From contig NC_088300.1 in the NCBI RefSeq assembly GCF_032854445.1, positions 14,139,570 through 14,203,569 on the forward strand: DNA of 64,000 nucleotides, given 5' to 3'. The position numbers and the translations under genes were made by a program. The stretch is from Liolophura sinensis (Eukaryota > Mollusca > Polyplacophora > Chitonida > Chitonidae). Below the pieces are notes generated by a model, which saw nothing but the letters and a program-made list of their open reading frames with translations, searched no databases and was not told where the DNA came from. Shown here piece after piece: positions 25,701 through 37,222 of the stretch. How positions within the stretch are numbered: position 1 is the first letter of the stretch; each line of letters begins with the position of its first letter.

Positions 25701-28700
25701 CTTCACCTATTAGAGCCTCTTATAAGAGCATTAAGTTTACCTACAGTACCAAAATAAATACACATGAAAGAAGAAATTCAAGTGTAGTCCCTCTTGACCG
25801 AAGACTACAAGGACTTCAAGTTGTTTCGTCTTTATATACATCAACATTAGACGTTTGACATAACTTGACGTAAAAGAATAGGAGAAAATATTTACTCCAA
25901 TATTTACTGAAGTATAGTACTTTTATCCGACTCTTGTGAAGTAACCCGACGGTATCCTGAAAGGTTCATTACCAAGATGAAAGCCATGGTCATGAATGTC
26001 CTTCCGTGGAGAGCCGAACGCCTGCCAGTTAAGGCTGGTTTGGTACAAATTACTTATCATATCACGTTACCGTAGTTTGTCAATAATGTCTCCTTGGGGT
26101 TATCTAACTGCGAATATAGTCACTGGAGTCGCCAAGAGCGTTCGCATTCAAGAAGTAGATATAAGAGAATGTAGACTACGTTTAGGTACGGCGATTCTCT
26201 GGACCATTGATTGCTGCAGACCCGAGTTGTTAAAGGCTTCATGTTATATATTATGGCGCAGCAATTGCCCTGGAGCGGCAATGGATTGTGTACCGTCTGG
26301 CCGTCTGATAGCCATTAAATTAGGTGGCGCAATAACAATAAGAACGATATATCGATTGGACTGGCCAGACAGGTCTCCCCGTTGAAGTGAGAATTCATAC
26401 TTACCGGCGATTTCACGGCGACTCGGCTAATGCCAGCACCAAGGAGAATAGGTCATCCTACAGACACACCGAGGATCGACCAAACCAGGGCTCTGTAGTC
26501 CAAATTGGACACGCATCTATTTTGGTACAGTACCCATTTGACGTCGCGCCGGTCGAAGCTGGCAGAGGACATCAAATGACATGATAGATACCAGTGTTTT
26601 AGTGAGGAGTTCTCCGAAACGAGACACTTGATTGACTTCTACAACAGTGTAATTCTGAAACTTTCTTTACACAGAGCACATGGGCGATAACGAAGTCTGA
26701 TCGAAGCATTGTCAGAATGTTAGCAGCACATTTAACAACAGTACAGAAAAGATTGATTATTATTTTTTCCCCTTGAATAATGACGTCATAACACTGTTTC
26801 AATTTCATCATTAATATCGTTTCTGTTAGCCTCCGGGAACATCTTTGTTTTGTGAAATTGCAATTTACCATCGCTGTAACAACGCCTGGAAATATAGCTA
26901 TGGGTTTAGATTACAGGCAGATTGGAATGAAACTCCACGCCGTCATTTTCCTCCAGTACACGGTAGCTTTACTGTCGTATCACATGACCTCTAGGGCATC
27001 ATATCTATCTCCTTTATTGGAGATCGAGATGATTTTACCGTCAATTCACGGTCACTTTACCGTCAAATTGCAGTTACTTTACCATGAACTCACGGTAACT
27101 TACGCCAATATTGCACTGTTGTTGCGACACATCAGTGAGGCTCTAATCGTGGTATCGTGGTCATCATACAATATCACATCAGTCATACCGCATTATAGCA
27201 GGTATGTGAAATTATCACTGCATTCAGATCACGATGTCATTGCAAGACAGTAACATTAGAGTAATTAACCAATCCTAGTCCTATCATACTTAAACTTTAT
27301 TGCGCTATTATTGCAATTCCCTCTTGGTATCGTTGAAGTAACATCACGATATTATTGCAGTCATATTGCAGTAATGCATGAAATTGTCTTTCTTATCGCG
27401 GCTCCATTATATCATATATAACTACAGTCATATCGCGGTTTCATTAGAGTCATCATTACAGTGGTTTCACGATTTCACTGTGGTCATTTCTACATCACTA
27501 TAGTCATTTCGCAGCCTTATACTATTTGTTTCATGTTACTGCTTGTATAGCAACAAAACGTTCAACAATGTCTTCGGGAAAACTAACACAGGTTCCTTTG
27601 TAATAATAAGTAAGACAATTATTTTGACATACAGTGGCTGAAACTAAAGCTTTTATTTTGATTTTATTTATTGAACTGACTGGTTCATTTGATTAATTTA
27701 TTTGTTGATGATGATGGAGAGATGCATCCGGACAGAGCCTGCATGAAGAAACCATATGACTTTGATAATCATTATAACCACAGATTTCCTTAAAATCCAC
27801 CCGTCAAAGGGATGCGCAATCGATCTTGTCTTACGGGCTGATGGAAAAAGTATTCATTTTGTGTTGACTTATTATCCTTTCTTTGCATCTTACTTGTCTA
27901 CGGCTATGTACATATATAACTTGATTTTGCATACAGTTTAACATGGTGACACCGAGCTGGGAATGCTGACAATGAATTGCCCACTGCTGCTGTAAGTTAT
28001 GAAAGGAAGATATCGTTTAATATTATTCTCACTGTATGACAGAACGTCTGTATGGTGTGTTAACAAATTACTTCAAAAGCAAGGCTTCATAATAAAATGA
28101 CATGATATAATCAAGACAACTAACAATGATGACTTATTCTAGTTATTTTTAAAAAAGAAGGATTTCATCAACCTATGGGATAAAGGCACCCTGGCATCAC
28201 AAGGCATCGTGAACACCCAAACAGACATACCTTCGCCCTTGCAAATCAGTAGAAAGTGAAGACTGTGTCATTCAGTCTTGGTGTATATATCAGATATAGA
28301 TATTTACTGACCCTTCCTACATCACGTTACAGCTTCTTCCACAGCTCATGTCATGCTATAGATTCCATCAGATCAGAATAGCACAGGACAAAACTCATTT
28401 AGGAGCCCTTTGTCAAAATGTCAGGCTCATACTCGAAAATATTATTGATATTATACACCTGAAATCTGGGAAGAGATTTTATTGACTAATTCATATTTAG
28501 TTCCATTTAACTCCACCGAATCTACCAACACAGGTTATAACTATACATGCACATGGTAATAAAGTGGACCTAAGCCACATTTCATAATCAAGAAATAAGA
28601 AGCATATAGCAACGCAGTGATTTGATGTCCAGCAATATACGGTATCACACTAGAGATAAAATGGTCATTTAGAATGATTCGATGACATACAGGGGTAATA

Positions 28701-29119
28701 TAAATAGACCTGTAAAATGAAATACAATATGTGCGCACAGCTGATGAAATTATATCTGTTCGAAGGCTGAAGCGAATAGCTCGGCCTGGTGTTATATAAA
28801 TGCACCAGAAAGCAACAGACATGCATGATGAAGGCTATCTGATCTCAACAATCTATTGTCCGCCCTTGAAAGTAGAGATGTGCCCGCATATATAATTACG
28901 TCAAAGACCTAGCGACATCAAAGCTAAATTGGCTTGGATAAGGCCAGTCAAATCCTAGCGATATCTGTCAATGTTTATTATATTGATTAGAGATCGATCC
29001 TCAGGTAATGATCAGCTTGAGTGTGCTGGAAATTACGTGTCATATCATTTCCACCTGGTCAGTACGTTCCTTGTTGACCTTTTGACCGATACATGTGTCA
29101 TGTTATAAGGCATGTGTAT
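22767..29119. other. Non-coding, no recognised gene
   Basis: Apart from the degenerate repeat at 26.9-27.5 kb I see only unique AT-rich sequence, with single TGACCA words at 23976 and 24537 and TGGTCAG at 29058. A 129-codon ORF at 25996 has no domain or coding signature. Confidence 0.55.
26930..27530. repeat. Degenerate short-period repeat region
   Basis: Related phrases recur every 15-30 bases: TTTACCGTCAATTCACGGTC, CTTTACCGTCAAATTGCAGT, CATGAACTCACGGTAAC, then CATATTGCAGTAATG, GTCATATCGCGGTTTC and TCACGATTTCACTGTGGTC. It looks like an old minisatellite built on a CACGGT/ACCGT-type word. A 133-codon ORF (26852-27253) overlaps it and shows no domain. Confidence 0.5.
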
Positions 29120-32100
29120 GGAGTGACGGAATTGTTATCTGTGTTATATTCTGATTCATGTCACTGAGCGACGTAATTATTACCTGTGTTATGTTATGAT
29201 ATACGCACCTGAGTGAAGTAATTGTTACCTATTTTATGTTATGATATACGTACCTGAGTGACGTAATTGTTACCTGTGTTATGTGATACATACACCTGAG
29301 TGATGTAATTGCTACGTGTATTATGTTATGATATACGTACCTGAGTGACGTAATTGTTACCTGTGTTATGTTATGATACATACGCCTGAGTGATGTAATT
29401 GTTACCTGTGTTATGTTATGATACATACACCTGAGTGACGTAATTGTTATCCGTGTTATGTTATGATATACACACCTGAACGATGTAATTGTTGCCTGTG
29501 TTATTTTATGATGCTCCTCAGCGAGGGAATTGGTATCTGTGTTATTATTATCATTCATGCACCTGAGCGACCTAATTGTTACCTGTGTTATGTTATGATA
29601 CATACACCTGACTGACGTAACTGTTACCTGTGTTATGTTATGATATACACACTTGAACGATGTAATTTTTACCTGTGTTATTGTTATGATGCTCCTCAGC
29701 AAGGAAATTGGTATCTGTGTTATATTATCATTCATGCACCTGAGCGACCTAATTGTTACCTGTGTTATGTGATGATATACGTACCTGAGTGACGTAATTG
29801 TTACCTGTGTTATGTTATGAAATACGTCCCTGGGTGACGTGATTGTTATCCGTGTTATGTTATGACATAAGCACCTGAACGATGTAATTGTTACCTGTGT
29901 TATGTTATGATGCTCCTCAGCGAGGGAATTGGTATCTGTGTTATATTATCATTCATGCACCTGAGCGATCTAATTGTTACCTGTGTTATGTTATGATACA
30001 TACACCTGACTGACGTAACTGTTACCTGTGTTATGTTATGATATACTCACCTGAACGACGTAATTGTTACCTGTGTTATGTTTTGATGCTCCTCATCGAG
30101 AGGATTGGTATCTGTGTTATATTATCACTTATGCATTATGTTATGATACACCTGAGCGACGTGATTGTTACCTGTTTTATGTTATGATACACCTGAGCGA
30201 CGTGATTGTTACCTGTGTTATGTTATGATACACCTGAGCGACGTGATTGTTACCTGTGTTATGTTATGGTGCATTTTGTGACATAATTATTACTTGTGTA
30301 TAGTGCACTTAATTAAGGGACAGAATTGCGACCTGCGTTATGATGCACTTAAGTGACATAATTCTTACTTGTGTTATGATGAACCAGAGTGACGTAATCC
30401 TTATTTGTGTTATGATGCATGTGGGTGACTTAAGTTTTACATGTATTATGATGCACGTGAGTGACTTAAATTCTACATGTATTATGATGCACCTGCCCGA
30501 CTTAATTTTACATGTGTTGTGATGCATCTGAGTGACGTAATCCTAACTAGTTTTATGATGCACCTGAGCGAAGGAATTGCTACTTATGTTATGATACATC
30601 TGAGCAAAGGAATTGCTACTTATGTTATGATACATCTGAGCGAAGGAATTGCTACCTGTGTTATGATGCATCTGAGCGAAAGAATTGCTACCTATGTTAT
30701 GAGCATCTGTAGAGAAAGAATTGCTACCTATGTTATGATGCACCTGAGCGAAGGAATTGCTACCTATGTTATGATGCACCTGAGCGAAGGCATTGCTACC
30801 TATGTTATGATGCATCTGAGCAAGGGAATTGCTACCTATGTTATGATGCACCTGAGCGAAATAATCCTAACTAGTTTTATGATGCACTGAGCGAAGGAAT
30901 TGCTTACCTATGTTATGATACATCTGAGCAAAGGAATTGCTACTTATGTTATGATACATCTGAGCGAAGGAATTGCTACCTATGTTATGATGCACCTGAG
31001 CGAAGGAATTGCTACCTATGTTATGATGCACCTGAGCGAAATAATCCTTACTTGTTTTATGATGCACCTGAACGAAGGAATTGCTACTTATGTTATGATA
31101 CTTCTGAGCAAAGGAATTGCTACTTATGTTATGTTGCCTCTGAGTGACGTAATCCGTACTTGTTTTATGACGCACCTGAGCGAAGGAATTGCTACCTATC
31201 TTATGATGCCCCTGAGCGAAGGAATTGCTACTTATGTTATGTTGCCTCTGAGCGAAATAATCCTTACCTGTTTTATGATGCACCTGAGCGAAGGAATTGC
31301 TACTTATGTTATGATACTTCTGAGCAAAGGAATTGCTACTATGTTATGATGCACCTGAGCGAAGGAATTGCTACCTATGTTATGATGCACCTGAGCGAAA
31401 TAATCCTTACTTGTTTTATGATGCACCTGAACGAAGGAATTGCTACTTATGTTATGATACATCTGAGCGAAGGAATTGCTACCTATGTTATGATGCACCT
31501 GAGCGAAGGAATTGCTACCTATGTTATGATGCACCTGAGCGAAGGAATTGCTACTTATGTTATGATACTTCTGAGCAAAGGAATTGCTACCTATGTTATG
31601 ATGCACCTGAGCGAAGGAATTGCTACCTATGTTATGATGCACCTGAGCGCAGGAATTGCTAACTGTGTTATGATGCATCTGAGCGAAAGAATTGCTACCT
31701 ATGTTATGATACATCTGAGCGAAGGAATTACTACCTATGTTATGATGCACCTGAGCGAAGGCATTGCTACCTATGTTATGTTCCCTCTGAGTGAAAATAA
31801 TCCTTACTTGTTTTATGATGCACCTGAGCGAAGGAATTGCTACTTATATTATGATACATCTGAGCGAAGGAATTGCTACCTATGTTATGATGCACCTGAG
31901 CGAAATAATCCTTACTTGTTTTATGATGCACCTGAACGAAGGAATTGCTACTTATGTTATGATACATCTGAGCGAAGGAATTGCTACCTATGTTATGATG
32001 CACCTGAGCGAAGGAATTGCTACCTATGTTATGATGCACCTGAGCGAAGGAATTGCTACTTATGTTATGATACTTCTGAGCAAAGGAATTGCTACCTATG

Positions 32101-32217
32101 TTATGATGCACCTGAGCGAAGGAATTGCTACCTATGTTATGATGCACCTGAGCGAAGGAATTGCCACCTGTGTTATGATGCATCAGAGCGAAAGAATTGC
32201 TACCTATGCTATGATGC
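29120..32217. repeat. 3.1-kb minisatellite, 45-bp units passing into 36-bp units
   Basis: From 29120 to about 30280 the unit is about 45 bp (CACCTGAGTGACGTAATTGT, TACCTGTGTTATGTTATGAT, ACATA), with longer blocks containing GATGCTCCTCAGCGAGGGAA repeated four times. From about 30290 to 32217 it is 36 bp (ATGATGCACCTGAGCGAAGG, AATTGCTACCTATGTT). The 9-bp difference fits loss of one GTTATGATA-like segment. Because 36 is divisible by three and the unit lacks stops in several frames, ORFs of up to 366 codons occur on both strands. They are by-products: the peptide is a plain 12-residue repeat in each frame, and single-base indels move it between frames. Confidence 0.95.
31391..32170. repeat. Higher-order duplication inside the 36-bp array
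   Basis: A block that begins AATCCTTACTTGTTTTATGA and contains a distinctive run of variant monomers (GAACGAAGG, then ATACATCTGAGCG, then ATACTTCTGAGCA) occurs at about 31400 and again at about 31905. The offset is 505 bases, close to 14 monomers. A third start of the same block is near 31041. Near identity over about 260 bases indicates recent expansion by blocks rather than by single units. Confidence 0.7.
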
Positions 32218-33712
32218 ATATATTTACTTGTTTTCTTTTTCTAATTTGGTGCATGGTTAATTTGACTAATTCTGTCGCATACAGAACCAATCTACATGTA
32301 CATAATATGCGCGATAACCGTAGGTGTTATTTGTTCATGCATGTGTGTACATTTCGTGTCTGCACTTAAATATAAGCCTGTACTTAATGCACGGCATAGA
32401 ACAGCAGTCAGTGATGCTATTATCCGAACACTTAATGTGTATTAACGATTATGATTTATTAAACATAAATATTCTTTTCACGTGAGATGACAGTCATTTG
32501 TGTTCCACTAAAGCTCTCCTGGTCAGCGGCTGTGGTCTTGAGGCGATGTGTGGCGATCGCGCGCCAGTGGTTGTTTGCCGTCATGGAGTCCATTAGCATT
32601 GATAGCGTATCGGAACGTAAACCACTTTGTTCACGTGGGTCAAGCTGACCTAAATATCGATTTTAAGCCAGTCCTGTAATCTTACCGTTTATTTTAGATT
32701 ACCGTGGCTTCCATAAGTGGGTGGCCTAAATGGGATTCCGTCATAGGATAGTGGAAAAGCTTATTCAAATGGAGTGTTGATTGTATAAGGCGTAGGCTTC
32801 CAATATTTGACAAGCGAAAGAAAGCTTAAATTTGAAGTAAAGTTCATCATAAAGACAACTAAAAACCATGAATAAAATTACTTTCAGTGATATTTTTCAG
32901 ATCTTTTTGAGAGTATTGAAAACCATTCAAATAATTGAAAACTATGGAGGGATTTTATGAGCCATACTGACAGTATCTAGGAACTCTAATGTCACTTCAC
33001 CTATTTTTCCTGATGTTCAGAAGGAAGGAATTTTTGGGAGCATTATTTCAGTAATCTATCACTCATGGGTAAAAAGAGTTACTCCAACATTCAGCGTCGT
33101 GATTAGAGTTGGACAAACTTCCTGTGACGTCAGAGTTCCTAACCCCTGAGAGTATGGTCCATAAGGCTCACCTTAGAAGTCAAATGTTTGAGCGCCTTTA
33201 ACTCTTTTCACAAAAATCTGAAAAAAAAATTGAAAGTATATTTATGCATAGTTCTAAGCTTTCTACTGAGTGACGTCTACTTCGATTTTTAGAGTTTTTT
33301 TCCTTTACATAACGAAAAAACTGCATAATTCTCAAGTCTTGCGATAAAACATAACAGTGATTATTTTGATAGAGAGGTAATATAGGAGTCATACATAGAT
33401 AGATTTTACATAGTTGTCAGTGAGAAAGATTATGTGAGTTTAAAAAGCATTTGAAATATTATGAAGTTCATGTTTATTGTGGAACATAACTTTTCTTTGG
33501 ATCCCCATATCCTCCCCTCTTGATATGATAAAAGCATGGGTAATGATATGGAATTCAGGTATTACGTCAATTTTCCTGTTTCGGTCACTCGCATTTCTAG
33601 TTAAATCTGAAACAAATATACATATAAAATAAATGTTTGCAATGTAAACTGATAAATTTTGGAACTGTCATTTCTCTGATTTTGAGTACGGTAATGTCAA
33701 CGCGAACTTGAA

Positions 33713-33713
<1 letters not shown>
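32218..33713. other. Non-coding, no recognised gene
   Basis: A short GC-rich island at 32515-32600 contains CTGGTCAGCGG and GCGATCGCGCG. The remainder is AT-rich. No feature else. Confidence 0.55.
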
Positions 33714-33793
<80 letters not shown>

Positions 33794-33804
33794 TATATAT
33801 ATAT
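33714..33804. repeat. AT dinucleotide microsatellite
   Basis: About 90 bases of nearly pure (AT)n, interrupted twice by TAAT-type breaks. It can fold back on itself and gives a false Ile/Tyr-rich ORF on the minus strand. Confidence 0.98.
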
Positions 33805-33852
33805 GTATTGTACTATGACTGCGCAAAAGGCAAATTTTACATCAGTCATGCA

Positions 33853-33878
33853 TTGCAGATGGTATGATTCATCTGCAA
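33853..33878. other. Small perfect hairpin holding paired E-boxes
   Basis: TTGCAGATG (33853-33861) and CATCTGCAA (33870-33878) are exact complements around an 8-base loop. Each arm contains an E-box (CAGATG/CATCTG), the type bound by bHLH proteins. It may be chance. Confidence 0.4.
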
Positions 33879-35812
33879 GCAACAGTCGTGCAGATTTATT
33901 TTTTGCTCTGGGTATGCATCTTGATTCTATTGTCGCTACAAGCAGAACCAGATTACAGTTCTTTGTCCGGCCGGACAATTGGTCATCATACGTACGACTG
34001 TGTAATGCTAAACCCCTTAGGCACCCCTACCGACCCTTCCAGCCCAGATGTGTACATCCCAAGTCTAGATGTCACTCGGTACGTGCACGAGCATATCGAT
34101 TATGTTATTGAATATCTCGCAAAGATCAACCGGTACCAAAACCATATTTTCCACGCGTGATTAAACGAGCTGAAAACACATAATTCCCGGGGCCCTGGCC
34201 CCCTCTTCAGACTAACTAACGGCATCAGTAATGAGACCAGCTACTGTACAGATGCCAGGCATTGGTAGCCAGCTGGTCTGTACTTAGCCATCATACTGGT
34301 CATAATGAAAAAATAATCATGTATGACGCCACGTGCAGGCGGCCCTTACCGTATAAGGAACAGCCATTCCCTGACAGGCGCCTGATTCGTTCACTCGACG
34401 ATTGCCATTACATACAAGATCGTCTGCTACTTATATTGTATTGTCCTACAATATTGTACGTTTGTAGTCCTTACATAAGTGAACATTACATTTGACAAGT
34501 GCACTAAAACGAAGAAAAATAATAGGTTAACAAACAAAAACAAAACAAAGTTTGTGATATTCCGGTGTGTAATGTTTAGACTGAAATGGGGAATTATGAG
34601 TCTATTACAGGCGATATTAGAAAATAACGCTTACGATCCTTTGTATAAACAACTCGTAACTGAATTAACTGAATGTGCATTAAACATGATATGGACTGAC
34701 GGATGCGTGTCTTATTAATACACACTGTAATATTAACCGACTGCGGTAGAGTAAAACGCCATAAGAATTACAAGATATAAGAATGATCTAAGGTTTAACT
34801 AAAGTTATAGTGCGGAGGCATAAAAACTATAAAATCCGAAATAAACAATGTGAAAGGGTCTTTATAATTATTACTTAATATGAAGGTTCAATTTAATACT
34901 AGATGCTATGTCTGAATAAATATGTGTTTCTTTCCGCTGAAATACAAAATGGCTTCATTTTACTACCTGGCTATGTAAACACGTATATATACGTATACAC
35001 ATTTATATATACATGTATATAGTCATAAATGACAGCAATTAAACCAGTCACCTCATATTTTATTATTTATTAGCTCCATCTCCTACACTGATGTTTTTCA
35101 GACCGCATTAAGCTTTGTTACTGATAGCCGCCATGCACTGTCAAAAAGCCTGTTTGTTATAATATACTTAAGTCACCTGTTTTATTTATGGAGCGTTCCA
35201 CTGATGAGGGAGTGGACAGAGAGAGCGTGAGTGGAGGTTGAGAGGTTTTGTATCACAGGGCAAGTTGACCGCCAAGGGGAATGTCATCTGCCTCGCTTGG
35301 CTTGATTAAATGTTTAGCCGTGTCTTATGCATTCCTCTCGATCACGTGACCGTACAAATGTTACAGAAAGTCATCGAATATATCATACTACTGTAGCCGT
35401 CATCACAACGAAGGTTCAAAAGTTTTAGCTGTGTCCTTAATCACTGAAATGACCACGTGGATGAAATCATGGTGGTGAATGCATAACCCATTACTATCTG
35501 GTGTGAATGATGGATGATACAAAATCAGACATATATACTAATCCTTCAATAGGTGCACTCCATGCACTATTTTAATAAGGTGATGCATATCACTGTATAG
35601 TTTACTGCATAATCTAGCCTAATCTCACCAATTCGTGAAACTTCGATATGGCATCAATTGCTAACGCTTCCATATAATGGATGTCGATGTCATTATTCGT
35701 AACATTGCCTTTAGGCTACTTTTTCCTGGCACATAACTCAAGGCTCAGTCATTCTAAAGATCACTAATATGTATTTGCATACAATATACTTTACGCAATT
35801 CTTAATAAATAG

Positions 35813-35902
35813 CATAATGCTGGGCCGTCGACATATAAGTGAATTTTTTTCGAGTACGGCGTAAAAACACCAATAAAATAAATAAATAAATAAATAAATA
35901 AG
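35813..35902 (+). repeat. SINE 3'-end fragment
   Basis: ATAATGCTGGGCCGTCGACA, TATAAGTGAA, CGAGTACGGCGTAAAAACAC and a long AATA tail. It has the same 5' truncation point as the copy at 22677. Confidence 0.72.
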
Positions 35903-36136
35903 TCTTAATTTACAGTTTAATTTAAAAGAATGACAGTGTAGTAGGACCATGTGTTCTATCAACATACGGAGGTGTTTACGCATGGGCCAGTTTAGAAGAG
36001 TTAAGTGATTGATATAGATTTAGTGACGAAGCCCTTCGTTGTGCCGACACCGGCTGTGTGGACTGGACCGAGAAGCCGTTTACATCAAAGCTACAGGGGA
36101 TTGCGGAACCGTATGTTTTCTCATGCTAACGCCAAT

Positions 36137-36159
36137 CTGACCCCTCGCGAGAGGGTCAG
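36137..36159. promoter_or_regulatory. 23-base near-perfect palindrome centred on TCGCGA
   Basis: CTGACCC and GGGTCAG flank CTCGCGAG, with a single extra A breaking full symmetry. The centre CTCGCGAGA is one base from TCTCGCGAGA, a motif known from CpG-island promoters (BANP/Kaiso literature in vertebrates). The outer arms are members of the TGACC/GGTCA word class that is frequent in this window. Any function here is inference. Confidence 0.4.
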
Positions 36160-36920
36160 AGTATAGGGGTCACTGACCAGTGGCCATTTCATACGTCATG
36201 GCCCGATGCAATAGCGGTCAGCGACCGCCCAAAACCAAATAGCAGGGGAATATTTAGCCCTTTGTGCACATTTGTGTAAATGGCACGAAATGCTGAAACA
36301 CACCCGGTCGAATCGATTTGTCCGGTTGTGTGGAGTGGCTCGGGCCGGACTTAGCAGTGGTCAGTTCTGCTGACCGGTCCGGAGCGCTGTGCAAATCTTA
36401 CGTGGCTATGTCTGTTTGCTTAGATGACTTCAAATGATGGAAGTGACCAGCGGCCCTGAGTACTGAGAGTAAACTGACGGTTTTCACCAATCCGGGTCTG
36501 GACAGCTACTTGTCCCCCGTAGCCTCGCAGACTGACCACCCTCCCCCACCTCCACAAGCACACCTCAGCATCACCAATAGCCACGTTCTCTTTCAGCTTA
36601 CAATCTGTACTAGGTTCCCTGTGCAAATAGCACCTTGTGTAAAGTCAACATTCGGACATAAACACTCGTGGGTATTTCCTTTAGTGACCCCACCAGACTA
36701 CAATAGGTTAATATCACAATCAGAGCTTGTGCCACAGGAAGTGAGTTTTATGTAACTGTTAAAGTTAGTGGAGAAAATTGCCAGCTGAACCACAGTAAAA
36801 CACATACTACTGGACACTGAACGAAAGTTGGCAACAAAAGCGCGCAATCTCACTATATCAACATACACTTGTCCTACGAGAATACATACATGTACAAATC
36901 GCATCATTTGACCTTATGAC

Positions 36921-36980
36921 TCCTCATCGTCATATACCTAATCAATTCTTAACTACAACGTAAAACCCCAAACATATCTA
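36921..36980 (+). repeat. Degraded SINE tail remnant
   Basis: CATCGTCATATACCTAATCA followed by ATTCTTAACTACAACGTAAA and ACCCCAAACA aligns with the core GTCGTATAAGTG...ATTCTTGAGTACGGCGTAAAACACCAA, with many substitutions. It lies just before a better copy at 37090. Confidence 0.4.
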
Positions 36981-37089
36981 ATTGCATTTAGGCTTATATG
37001 ACTTATAAAAATTATAACATCCATATAGTTCTCGTTTCAAAGTTTCAGACTTAGATGGGGTCTATAAACCGCCACTACCGCCGTCTAAC

Positions 37090-37222
37090 TGACAGCAGGA
37101 TTCTCTGTGAATGATCACGGGCTTCCTCCGGACTCTGTCCAGTTTCCTCCCCACCATAATGCTGGCCGCCGTCGTATAAGTGAAATATTCTTGAGTACGG
37201 CGTAAAAACACATCAAATAACA
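37090..37222 (+). repeat. SINE copy with central domain
   Basis: GACAGCAGGATTCTCTGTGA and GATCACGGGCTTCCTCCGGA match the central domain. Next come GTTTCCTCCCCACCATAATG and the canonical GCTGGCCGCCGTCGTATAAG. The A-rich tail is short and altered (CATCAAATAACAAACAAG). Confidence 0.75.

Noticed and set aside
31160-32260. 366-codon ORF resembling a repeat protein (YDAPERRNCYLC units)
   Set aside because: It is the 36-bp minisatellite read in one frame. Equally long readings exist in other frames and on the other strand, and single-base indels change frame without any sign of selection.
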